From Planctomycetota bacterium (lineage in GTDB: Bacteria > Planctomycetota > Phycisphaerae > FEN-1346 > JAACEH01), in assembly GCA_016935955.1 (NCBI GenBank), contig JAFGPY010000159.1, positions 1 through 33,359 on the forward strand: a stretch of 33,359 bases of DNA. The letters run 5' to 3'. The position numbers and the translations under genes were made by a program. The first letter of the stretch is position 1. Every line of letters starts with the position of its first letter. Positions 15,162 to 24,730 of this stretch are shown here, piece after piece. The notes under the pieces are model-generated. The model was not told where the DNA came from. It did no database searches and saw nothing but the letters and a program-made list of their open reading frames with translations.

Positions 15162-17960
15162 TCAATTGCCGATCGTAATTTCCGGTACCCCGATGGGCTG
15201 GAACTCGACGTAGAACGTGCGTTCGTCCTCGCCGGGGTCCCACTCCATGGCCACGCGCATCAGCCAACTGGCCATGCGGCGCTCAAACTCGAAACGCGTC
15301 CCGGAATTCGTCCGCGTGTTGTTGAACTCGTACTGCTCGTACAGATGGAACTTCCACTTGCGGTTGATCACGTAGTCGACGCCGAAGGTGCCGACCGAGG
15401 AATCCGCGCCGCGGATGTAGCGGCTGCCGAGGTAGTAGCTCAGCCGCGGCGTACGGGCGATGGCCAGCCCGGCGTTGGCCGTCCGCACGCGCCCGTCGTT
15501 GGTCGTGTAGTAGACGTCGCCGACGACCGAGGTCGTGTCGCTCAGCTGCCACGAGCAATCCATCTTCAGGTTGTTGGCCGCACGATCGTCGTCCACCGAG
15601 ACCCGCGGCGTCTCCGTGTTGTTGAACCACGTCATCAGCAGGTCGGCGGTGATCCAGTCCACGACCTTCTGGTTCGGCCCGCGCTTGGTCTGCAACCGGT
15701 TCCGCCAGCCCAGGCGGTAGACGTCCGTGTCGTCGACGCCCCGGACGAGCTTGGCCTCGGCCGACCCGGGCTCGTCGAACGGATACAGGTGCCGCGACCC
15801 GAGATCGGTGTCGGCCACCGCGGCCTCGATGTCGAACGTGTTGACGTGGCACAGCCGGTTCAAGTCCCAGAAGCGGCTCTGGACGCCGTCGTAGACCTTC
15901 GTCAGGTACCAGCTCGCCCGCAGCCCGGCCTCGGCCCACGTGCGGCTGTCGGCTCCGCGCATGATCATGCGCTGCGACACCGGCTCGCGATCGAACGTCT
16001 CCTCGAAATACGACAGGCGGGCCTCCGCGAACGGCACCACCTTCACGAAGCCGATCTGCAGCGGCATGTCCACCTCGTGCCGCGTGTCGGCGATGTTGGT
16101 CCACGGACTGTCCTCGGGCCTGCGCACTCGTTCGTCCACGTTGACGTGACCGTACATGTACGTCCCGCGGCCGTAGTAGGTCAACCGATCATTCAGCAGC
16201 GGCTCGCCGATGGCCATGTAGTCCAACCGCGGCGCGGCGGCCACTTCGTCCTGCCAGTCGTTGATGCGTCCCTTGAACAGGGCCGTGAAGACCTGGTTGC
16301 GCGACTGCTTCTTCAGGTGCAGCAGCGTCTCCTGGTCCTTGCCCTGGGCGTCCTCTTCCTCGTACCACTCCCGCAGGTACTGCTCGTCGCTGAGCCACGA
16401 CAACTCGCCGGTGACCTGCCACTCGTAGGGCAGGAAGTGGCGGTGCCGCCACGTCACGCGGCCGCGATCCTCGGACGGCGGATCGAAGTCGTCGCCGGCA
16501 ATGTTGTCCTGTCCATAATCGCGGATGTAGTTGGTCATGAACTCGCCGAAGAAGCGTTCCCGTCGGTAATCGCCGTTGACGCTCATGTACGGGCCGCGAT
16601 CACTGTAGAGGTTCAGGTCCAGATAGGTCTTGCTGAATCCGTCGGGCACCTCGCGGACGCCGAGTAGCCGCCACAGGTACCACTCGGTCTCGAAGCCGGT
16701 CCCCTTGTTCGAGTTCTGCGACAGGTTGATCCGCCGCAGAGGGGTCCATTCCTGCTGCAGGTCGCCGCTGAGCCGCGGCCACCAGGTCACCGGCACACCA
16801 CGAATGCTCGTCGAGACATTCTCAGCCGAGAACCATATGCGATTGACGCTCTTGCCCTGCTCGTCCTCGCCGCTGAGGTCCACGATCTCGAACTCGCTGC
16901 CGCTCATGGCCCACTGCGGGTGTCCGAACGCGTCAGTCGTCATGCTGGCCTTCTCGGCCACGAACTTGCCCTCGGCCAATTGCCGCAGGCTCTTGGCATA
17001 GTAATAGAGCGGCACCTCGCGGGCCGTGCTGAACGATTGGACCTTCGCGTCGTGAATCAACGCCTGCTGGCGATCGAAGTCATAGTAGGCCCGGGTGGCC
17101 CGGATCAAGCGGCGACCCTGATTGATGACGACGTTGCCTTCGAGGTAAGCCTGGACGCCACTGCCCTTGCCCGTGTCGCCCCAGATGACCAGGTCGTCCG
17201 AACGAATCTCCAGTTCGCCCTGGCTGACGAGCACGCCGCCCGTCCAGATGTTGACCCGCTCCTCACCGTCCATGCGCGACTCGAACGTCACCTGGCGAAC
17301 GTCGTCCAGGGCGCCGATGATGATCTCCTGGCCGCGCTCGGCCGCCGGCTCTTCATCGGTGGCCGTCGTCTCGTCGCCGGGCTGCGTCTTGGGCCCCTCC
17401 GTCGTTGCGGGCGTTTTCGGCGTACCGGTCTCGGTCCCTTCCTCGGCCGCCTTAGCCAGAACGTCGCTGCGGAATCGCCGGGCCCGAAGATACAGCGGCT
17501 CGGCATCGCCGCTCCGCTCGACGTCCTCGTGCGGTCGCTCCACGGTCCCGCCAGTGGTCAGCGTCAGGTAGACCATGTCCAGCTTCACGGGCTCGGCAAG
17601 CCCCGGCCCGCTGATGGTCACGTTGTCCTCGGCGTAGATGCCGACGACCTTATTCTGGTCGGTCCATTGCGACTCATCACACCACGCCACGCCGTCGCGG
17701 CAGGTCAGGGTCCACTCGCCTTGCCGCACCGTGAAACCGTCGATCAGCATGACCACCAGCAGCTTCTCGGCGGCATACCAACTCTGCGTCACGCGGCTGG
17801 TCAGTTGAATATTCGCCTTGGAGTCCGCCGGCAGAGGAACGTCGGCCGACATCTGTGCAGCCACGGGCGACGCCAACGCAGCAGCAACCAGCAGCGCTGC
17901 CAGGCAGCACGAGACGGCACTGAGATCAGACTGGTATCGGGCTCGTGTGTGGGTCGTCAT
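15162..17960 (-). CDS. lptD: LptD/OstA-like outer-membrane LPS-assembly protein
   Basis: 932 residues. A signal peptide is plausible at 1-36, ending 'SPVAAQ'. Residues of about 45-330 show repeated 'G.V.....I.a....D....I....V' strands with 'AYLEGNVVINQGRRLIRATRAYYDFD', the OstA beta-taco type that carries LPS through the periplasm. The rest, about 390-932, is rich in alternating aromatic beta strands and charged turns, as in a large outer-membrane barrel. A low-complexity Thr/Glu/Pro segment lies near 170-210. LptD inserts LPS in the outer leaflet with LptE. Divergence from proteobacterial LptD is large, so the exact lipid cargo is uncertain. It has its own promoter at 18041-18070. Confidence 0.82.
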   Translation of the reverse strand: MTTHTRARYQSDLSAVSCCLAALLVAAALASPVAAQMSADVPLPADSKANIQLTSRVTQSWYAAEKLLVVMLIDGFTVRQGEWTLTCRDGVAWCDESQWTDQNKVVGIYAEDNVTISGPGLAEPVKLDMVYLTLTTGGTVERPHEDVERSGDAEPLYLRARRFRSDVLAKAAEEGTETGTPKTPATTEGPKTQPGDETTATDEEPAAERGQEIIIGALDDVRQVTFESRMDGEERVNIWTGGVLVSQGELEIRSDDLVIWGDTGKGSGVQAYLEGNVVINQGRRLIRATRAYYDFDRQQALIHDAKVQSFSTAREVPLYYYAKSLRQLAEGKFVAEKASMTTDAFGHPQWAMSGSEFEIVDLSGEDEQGKSVNRIWFSAENVSTSIRGVPVTWWPRLSGDLQQEWTPLRRINLSQNSNKGTGFETEWYLWRLLGVREVPDGFSKTYLDLNLYSDRGPYMSVNGDYRRERFFGEFMTNYIRDYGQDNIAGDDFDPPSEDRGRVTWRHRHFLPYEWQVTGELSWLSDEQYLREWYEEEDAQGKDQETLLHLKKQSRNQVFTALFKGRINDWQDEVAAAPRLDYMAIGEPLLNDRLTYYGRGTYMYGHVNVDERVRRPEDSPWTNIADTRHEVDMPLQIGFVKVVPFAEARLSYFEETFDREPVSQRMIMRGADSRTWAEAGLRASWYLTKVYDGVQSRFWDLNRLCHVNTFDIEAAVADTDLGSRHLYPFDEPGSAEAKLVRGVDDTDVYRLGWRNRLQTKRGPNQKVVDWITADLLMTWFNNTETPRVSVDDDRAANNLKMDCSWQLSDTTSVVGDVYYTTNDGRVRTANAGLAIARTPRLSYYLGSRYIRGADSSVGTFGVDYVINRKWKFHLYEQYEFNNTRTNSGTRFEFERRMASWLMRVAMEWDPGEDERTFYVEFQPIGVPEITIGN

Positions 17961-18040
17961 GATCTGCCGTAAGGAGCCTGGTCTGCAATGGATAAGTGGC
18001 TGCCTGTGCGACGACAGCCTGCCGCTGACGATTCGTGGTC

Positions 18041-18070
18041 AGTATAGGAACGCCGCTTGGGCGGTGTCAA
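18041..18070 (-). promoter_or_regulatory. Promoter of lptD
   Basis: TTGACA (18065-18070) and TATACT (18041-18046) are 18 nt apart on the minus strand, about 80 nt before the lptD start codon. Confidence 0.72.
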
Positions 18071-18174
18071 CTGAAAACGAAGTGGGCACCCGGCGTGTGG
18101 GCACGGAACGGGCGTGGGCCGCACGTGGAGCGAGGATACGCGGGCGATCGCGCAGGAATCGTCCGGTCGGCGCG

Positions 18175-18203
18175 TTGACGCGCGCAACGCACTTGGCTAC
18201 CAT
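18175..18203 (+). promoter_or_regulatory. Promoter of trpE
   Basis: TTGACG (18175-18180), 17-nt spacer, TACCAT (18198-18203). The expected start near 18210 leaves a leader of only about 20 nt, with no room for a trp leader peptide or attenuator before trpE. Confidence 0.55.
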
Positions 18204-18229
18204 GGGGCTTTACGACAGGAGGGCCGACC

Positions 18230-19726
18230 GTGGCCAGGTACTACCCGGATCTCGAAACGTTCATCACCTACACCCGACGCGGCAACACGATCCCCGTCTA
18301 CCGCCAGTTGCTGAGCGACAGCCTGACGCCGGTCTCGGCCTACCGCCAGATCGCCGGCGGCCCGGACACCTTCCTGCTCGAAAGCGTGGTCGGCGGCGAG
18401 CGCATCGGCCGCTACAGCTTCGCCGGCGCCAACCCGCTGCTGACGGTTCGGGCCAAGGGCCGCAACGTGCGGATCACTCAGGGCGACACTGTCCGCGAGT
18501 TCGAGGCCGACAACCCGATGGCTTGCCTGGCCGACGAGCTGAAGCGGTTCAAGGCCGTCCACCCGCGCGGCCTGCCGCGATTCACGGGCGGCGCGGTCGG
18601 CTACGCCGGCTACGACGTGATCCGCTACTTCGAGCGGCTGCCCGACGCTCCGACCGACGACCGGCGTCTGGCCGACATGCACTTCGCGTTCTACGACACG
18701 ATGGTCCTGTTCGACCACATCGACAAGACGGTCAAGGTGGTGGCCAACGCCATGACCGAGGGCGTCGATCCGCGGCAGGCCTACGAGGCCGCTTGCCGCA
18801 AGATCGACCGGCTGGTGGAGCAGCTTCAGCAGCCCGTCGAGCAACAGACGGCGGACATCGCGATCGGCCGCCGCGAGGACCTGCGGTTCACGAGCAGCTT
18901 CACGAAAAAAGAGTTCGAGGCGGCGGTCGAGACGTGCAAGGAGTACATCCGCGCGGGGGATATCTTCCAAGTCGTCCTGTCGCAGCGGCTGGAGGTCGAG
19001 ACCCGCGCCCACAGCCTCGACATCTACCGCGCCCTGCGGGTCATCAACCCGAGCCCGTTCATGTTCCACCTGAAGGCCGAGGACGTGGAGCTTGTGGGCG
19101 CCAGTCCGGAGATCATGGTCCGCGTCGAGGACGGGCTGATTACGAACCGGCCGCTGGCCGGCACGCGTCCGCGCGGTGCGACGCCCGAAGAGGACGACCG
19201 GCTGGAGGCCGAACTGCTGGCCGATCCCAAGGAACGCGCCGAGCATATCATGCTCGTGGACCTGGCCCGCAACGACGTGGGCCGCGTGGCCGAGTTCAAC
19301 TCGGTGCGGCTCGCCGACGTGCTCTCGGTCGAGCGGTACAGCCACGTCATGCACATCACGTCGAACGTCGAGGGCCGCCTGAAGGCAGGCATGACGGCGC
19401 TGGATGCCCTGGTGGCCTGCCTGCCGGTCGGGACGGTGTCCGGGGCTCCGAAAGTGCGGGCCATGGAGATCATTGACGAACTTGAGAAGACGCGTCGCGG
19501 CCCCTATGCCGGGGCGGTCGGCTACGTGGACTTCAGCGGCAACATGGACACGTGCATCGCCCTGCGGACAATGGTCATCCAGGGCAACAAGGTCTACGTG
19601 CAGGCCGGGGCGGGCCTGGTGGCCGACAGCGTGCCCGAGCGCGAGTACGAGGAGACGCTCAACAAGGCCCTGGCCCTGCTGCTGGCCGTGAGGGCCGCCG
19701 AAGAGACCTTTGCCCCCGGAGTGTGA
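18230..19726 (+). CDS. trpE: Anthranilate synthase component I
   Basis: 498 residues. The chorismate-binding core is complete: '[10 protein letters not shown]', 'PSPFMFHLK', 'GASPEIMV', '[10 protein letters not shown]', '[15 protein letters not shown]', '[15 protein letters not shown]' and '[13 protein letters not shown]'. The N-terminal feedback motif LLES(x10)S is intact at 49-63, so tryptophan inhibition is likely. It turns chorismate to anthranilate with the glutamine amidotransferase TrpG, which is not in the window. The start is GTG with AGGAGG seven bases ahead. A para-aminobenzoate synthase (PabB) role is the alternative, but LLES and overall pattern favour TrpE. trpF lies 3 kb downstream, so the trp genes are scattered. 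Confidence 0.92.
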   Translation: MARYYPDLETFITYTRRGNTIPVYRQLLSDSLTPVSAYRQIAGGPDTFLLESVVGGERIGRYSFAGANPLLTVRAKGRNVRITQGDTVREFEADNPMACLADELKRFKAVHPRGLPRFTGGAVGYAGYDVIRYFERLPDAPTDDRRLADMHFAFYDTMVLFDHIDKTVKVVANAMTEGVDPRQAYEAACRKIDRLVEQLQQPVEQQTADIAIGRREDLRFTSSFTKKEFEAAVETCKEYIRAGDIFQVVLSQRLEVETRAHSLDIYRALRVINPSPFMFHLKAEDVELVGASPEIMVRVEDGLITNRPLAGTRPRGATPEEDDRLEAELLADPKERAEHIMLVDLARNDVGRVAEFNSVRLADVLSVERYSHVMHITSNVEGRLKAGMTALDALVACLPVGTVSGAPKVRAMEIIDELEKTRRGPYAGAVGYVDFSGNMDTCIALRTMVIQGNKVYVQAGAGLVADSVPEREYEETLNKALALLLAVRAAEETFAPGV

Positions 19727-19787
19727 CGCCAGTCACGGAGATGCGCGGCGGCATCCGGTAATGTTATCGGTTCGTGCTCACCGGACC

Positions 19788-19818
19788 GGCCGTCGCCGAG
19801 CGACGGCCACGCTTTTTG
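19788..19818 (+). terminator. Hairpin with T-run between trpE and the URO-D-like gene
   Basis: A 9-bp perfect stem (GGCCGTCGC at 19788-19796, GCGACGGCC at 19800-19808) with a 3-nt loop, then ACGC and five T. It lies only 24 bases before the next start codon, so it may act as a partial terminator within a longer transcript. Confidence 0.6.
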
Positions 19819-19841
19819 TCTCTGCAAGGGGCCCGTGTTCC

Positions 19842-20954
19842 ATGAACTCCCGCGAACGCTTCAACCGTTTCACCCACGGCCAGTCGGTCGACCATATCCC
19901 TGACTTCGAGTTCTGGTTCTGGGACACCACGCTGGAGCGCTGGGCCGGTGAGGGATTGCCGCGCGAACTGACGCCCACGGCCTGCCCCGACACCGAAGTG
20001 CTGCGCGACAATCTGGCGACGTACTTCGATTTCGAGTACATCCACGGCGTGCCGATCAAGACGCGGTTCATCCGCACGCCGGCCGAGGAGATCATCGCCG
20101 AGGACGAGCACACCGAGACCGTCCGCACCGAGATCGGCGAGGAGCTGGTCCGCTTCAAGCCCGGCCACGGCGAGAGCATCCCGACGCACACCAAGTACCC
20201 GATCAAGACGCGCGAGGACTGGGAGCGGGTTCGCGACGAGTTCCTGCCGCTGGACATCGACGGCCGCATGCCGGAGAACTGGGACGCCTTGAGGAAGGAG
20301 TACGCCGAGCGCGACTACATCCTGAACTCGCCGCAGATGGGGTTCTACGGTTTCCTGCGGAACTTGCTGGGCGTTGAGGAAATCTCGATGGCCATCGCCC
20401 TGGAGGGCGAGTGGGTCGAGGAGATGATGGAGCACCTGCTGCAACTGTACCTGATGGTCGCCGAGCGGATCGTCGCCGAAGGCGTCCAACTCGAGATCAC
20501 GGGCTGGTGGGAGGATATGTGCTACTCCAGCGGCCCGCTGATCAGTCCACAGATGTTCCAGGACTTCATGGTGCCGCGCTACAAGAAAGTCACCGACTTC
20601 TATCGCAAGCACGGCATGGACCGGGCCATCCTGGACTCCGACGGCAACGTCCACAAGCTCGCCCCCCTCTGGCTCGCGGGCGGCATCAACATCCTGATGC
20701 CCTGCGAAGCGGCCCACACCGACACGCTGAAGCTGCGGCAGGAGAACTCGCTTGAGTTGATGCTCTGCGGCGGCATCGACAAGCGGCAACTGGCCAAGGG
20801 CCGCGCGGCCATCGACGCCGAGATGGAGCGTGTGCAGAGGGTCATGGACCTCGGCGGCCTGCTTCCGCACCTGGACCACCTGGTGCCGCCCGACGTGTCG
20901 CTGGCCGACTTCATGTACTACCGCGACAAGAAGCGCAAGATGATCGGCAAGTAG
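19842..20954 (+). CDS. Uroporphyrinogen-decarboxylase-like (corrinoid methyltransferase-type) protein
   Basis: 370 residues of the URO-D / MtaA-CmuA superfamily: TIM-barrel segments 'GWWEDMCYSSGPLISPQMFQDF', 'ILDSDGNVH', 'GGINILMPCE', 'LMLCGGIDKR' and 'LPHLDHLVPPDVSLADF'. HemE itself is unlikely because the 'PVWxMRQAGR' substrate motif is absent; the N-terminus reads 'DHIPDFEFWFWD' instead. Many relatives move methyl groups between methylated substrates, corrinoid proteins and thiols, and this region has other methyl-transfer genes, but the substrate is unknown. Its true start is ATG 19842 with AAGGGG ahead; the open frame upstream overlaps trpE and has no family resemblance. Confidence 0.82.
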   Translation: MNSRERFNRFTHGQSVDHIPDFEFWFWDTTLERWAGEGLPRELTPTACPDTEVLRDNLATYFDFEYIHGVPIKTRFIRTPAEEIIAEDEHTETVRTEIGEELVRFKPGHGESIPTHTKYPIKTREDWERVRDEFLPLDIDGRMPENWDALRKEYAERDYILNSPQMGFYGFLRNLLGVEEISMAIALEGEWVEEMMEHLLQLYLMVAERIVAEGVQLEITGWWEDMCYSSGPLISPQMFQDFMVPRYKKVTDFYRKHGMDRAILDSDGNVHKLAPLWLAGGINILMPCEAAHTDTLKLRQENSLELMLCGGIDKRQLAKGRAAIDAEMERVQRVMDLGGLLPHLDHLVPPDVSLADFMYYRDKKRKMIGK

Positions 20955-21060
20955 CCTGCCCCAAGAGATGTCGCTCGGAGCGGAAGTCGCGCCGGCGGGA
21001 CCGTACGGACAGGGGCGGCTTTCGCTTGCCAAGACGGTTGCTTTCAGATAGTTTCAGGGC

Positions 21061-22167
21061 ATGAAGAATGAGTTCGCTATTCTGGCCTTGAGCCCCTATC
21101 ACGGCGGACCCAGGCGGCAGTTCCTTGACGGACTGGCGGCGCACAGCCGGCACGACATCTTCTCGCTGACCCTGCCTCCGCGAACCTGGCCATGGCGATT
21201 GCGCGGCAGCGCCCTGCACTTCGCCGCCGAGATCAACCGCCTGAAACGCAACGTCGATCTCCTGCTCGTGGACGATCTGGTCGACGCGTCGCGGCTGCGG
21301 TCGCTCCTGCCGCCGGCCATGCGGGCCACGCCCATCCTCCAGTACTTCCACGACGACATGCTCAGCGCCGACCTGAAGGACAATCCGCGCGACGAGCCCC
21401 TGGCCCTGGCCCAACTGCACAGCATCCTCGCGAGCGACCGCGCTCTCGTGGCCAGCGAGCACCACCGCGCCGCCCTGCTCGAAGGCGCCCAACGCCTGAT
21501 CGCCACCTTCCCGGACGCCGTGCCCGCGCGGCTCGCCGACGCCGTCCGCAACAAGGTCGCGGTGCTGCCGCCGGGCATCGATGCGGCCGCCATCAGCCGC
21601 ACCGAGGCACGCAACGTGCCGGCCGGACCGCCCGTCGTCCTCTGGAACAATCCGTGGACCGACAATCAGAACCCGCAACTGTTCTTCGAAACGCTTCACC
21701 ACCTCGACGAGGAAGGCGTGCCGTTCCGCCTCATCGCCGTCGGGGCAGCCGTCAGAAAATACCCGCAGGTGTTCCAGGACGCCCGCCAACGGCTCGGCTC
21801 GCGCATCCTCCAGTTCGGCTACCTGCCTGATCGCGACCGCTACCTGGCCAACATCCGCGCCGCCGATGTCGTCATCAGCACGGCGACCCGGGAGTGGTTT
21901 CCCCTGGCGACGGTCGAGGCCGTCATCGCCGGGGCGTTCCCGCTGGTCTCGCGGCAACTGGCCAACGCCGAGGTCTTCGCCGACGCCTTGCCGCAGGTCA
22001 GCTACCGCGGCCCGGTCGACCTGCGTCGCCGGCTGGCCCGGCTACTGGCCCGGCCCCAGGAGCGGGCCCTGGCCCGGCAGTTGGCCCCGCAACTGGCGTC
22101 GCGATACGATTGGCCCGCCGCGGCCGCCCGGTTCGACCAACTGGCGGCAAATCTGGTCCGTACCTGA
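21061..22167 (+). CDS. DUF3524 glycosyltransferase, tRNA-queuosine mannosyltransferase-like
   Basis: 368 residues. The N-terminus 'ILALSPYHGGPRRQFLDGL' and 'LPPRTWPWRLRGSALHFA' match the DUF3524 domain of QTMAN/GTDC1. The C-terminal GT4-like half has 'ILQFGYLPDRDRYLANIRAADVVISTA' and 'TVEAVIAGAFPLV'. Animal QTMAN adds mannose to queuosine in tRNA-Asp. Positions I remember as conserved there differ here: FHENQ-like reads FHDDM, WPHRWEHDK-like reads WNNPWTDNQ, and HEFFG-like reads REWFP. The bacterial protein may therefore use another sugar or acceptor. The frame starts at ATG 21061 with no good ribosome site. Neighbours give no operon; queD is 12 kb upstream. Confidence 0.82.
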   Translation: MKNEFAILALSPYHGGPRRQFLDGLAAHSRHDIFSLTLPPRTWPWRLRGSALHFAAEINRLKRNVDLLLVDDLVDASRLRSLLPPAMRATPILQYFHDDMLSADLKDNPRDEPLALAQLHSILASDRALVASEHHRAALLEGAQRLIATFPDAVPARLADAVRNKVAVLPPGIDAAAISRTEARNVPAGPPVVLWNNPWTDNQNPQLFFETLHHLDEEGVPFRLIAVGAAVRKYPQVFQDARQRLGSRILQFGYLPDRDRYLANIRAADVVISTATREWFPLATVEAVIAGAFPLVSRQLANAEVFADALPQVSYRGPVDLRRRLARLLARPQERALARQLAPQLASRYDWPAAAARFDQLAANLVRT

Positions 22168-22316
22168 GCCGCAGAATAGGCAGCGACCGCTAATTCCTTT
22201 TCAGTCCACACATTACACGCCGCCCCGCGCGAGGCCGGCGTTCGCCACGGCCGCCATGGCATGCGGTTGCCCCTCAATTGTGCCGAACGGCGGCCCAAGA
22301 AAACCATGGTAAGTCC

Positions 22317-22345
22317 TTGACAAGTTTGCCCTTTCATCGTAATTA
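22317..22345 (+). promoter_or_regulatory. Candidate promoter of an RNA transcript
   Basis: A perfect TTGACA (22317-22322) is followed by TAATTA after 17 nt (22340-22345) or CGTAAT after 15 nt. The -35 is strong and the -10 weak. Confidence 0.45.
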
Positions 22346-22346
22346 G

Positions 22347-22552
22347 ATGCCTGTCAGCCAAGGATTTCGGCTGCTGCATTTCCCGTTTGCTCGCCTGGCG
22401 CCAGGGATGGCTAGCTGATTGCGTTGTAGGTCGTTGAGCATCACGATTGATCTGACGCGGCATGCCGCGTCATGATTCCGTGGAGAGGCGTCCTTCGGGG
22501 CGCTTTGTTGCGCGGCAGCGATTTGCCACCCCTCGGTCGCTGCCGCTTTTTT
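22347..22552 (+). ncRNA. Candidate structured RNA ending in an intrinsic terminator
   Basis: About 200 nt between the TTGACA promoter candidate and the terminator. Visible structure, in order: a small hairpin (CAGCC 22355-22359 with GGCTG 22369-22373); a palindrome CCTGGCGCCAGG; a 20-base perfect palindrome at 22453-22472; a stem GCGTCC/GGGCGC closed by a UUCG loop; and the terminator stem. GCTGCTGC (22370-22377) could pair with the terminator's 5' arm (22512-22519, eight pairs, one G-U), an alternative fold that would block termination. I do not recognise it as 6S, SRP, tmRNA, RNase P or a T-box. A 23-codon frame starts at 22347 but has no ribosome site. Confidence 0.4.
22512..22552 (+). terminator. 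Strong intrinsic terminator
   Basis: A perfect 10-bp stem (GCGGCAGCGA at 22512-22521, TCGCTGCCGC at 22537-22546), a 15-nt loop and six T (22547-22552). No protein gene ends just before it; the nearest stop codon is 345 bases upstream. Confidence 0.85.
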
Positions 22553-22660
22553 GCGCCGCGTGCCCCCCTGCTCCGCGGACTCCCGCTCGCGCCGGCCCGG
22601 CACATGCGCACGTTCCGCCCGGCGCAGCCACTGCGGTGCCCCTCGTTGCCGCCCAGGCAC

Positions 22661-22688
22661 TTGACTTAACATCCGATTCTGTTACCCT
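22661..22688 (+). promoter_or_regulatory. Promoter of trpF
   Basis: TTGACT (22661-22666) and TACCCT (22683-22688) are 16 nt apart, downstream of the terminator and 31 nt before the trpF ATG. Confidence 0.5.
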
Positions 22689-22719
22689 ACCTGCTCTGGA
22701 CTCCGACGGGAGGGGCCAC

Positions 22720-24658
<1,939 letters not shown>

Positions 24659-24730
24659 TGGGCGCGGACCGGTAGGCGATCGGCTCCAAGCGGAGACACG
24701 CACGAAAGAACGACTGAGGGCACACGGAAC

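Larger units (their letters stand above)
22168..22719. other. 552-base gene-free stretch
   Basis: No convincing protein gene on either strand. The left part (22168-22310) shows nothing clear. The middle holds a TTGACA box, several hairpins and a strong intrinsic terminator (22317-22552), a candidate RNA gene. The right part carries the trpF promoter (22661-22688) and its ribosome site. Confidence 0.7.

Noticed and set aside
19842..20954. HemE (uroporphyrinogen decarboxylase) as the specific function
   Set aside because: The N-terminal Arg-rich substrate motif of HemE is missing; only the superfamily fold is supported.
21026..21054. Promoter TTGCCA / TAGTTT before the DUF3524 gene
   Set aside because: Only about half of the -10 bases match; too weak to list as a feature.
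22347..22418. A 23-codon frame inside the candidate RNA, considered as a trp leader peptide
   Set aside because: It has no Trp codons and no ribosome site, and trpF has its own promoter candidate downstream.
22470..22552. T-box riboswitch upstream of trpF
   Set aside because: The TGG near 22480 is not followed by the conserved ACCGCG-type sequence, and no specifier loop is evident.
22343..22672. A 109-codon minus-strand frame in the gene-free stretch
   Set aside because: Basic, Ala/Arg-rich translation with no motif and no clear ribosome site; it also runs across the strong plus-strand terminator.
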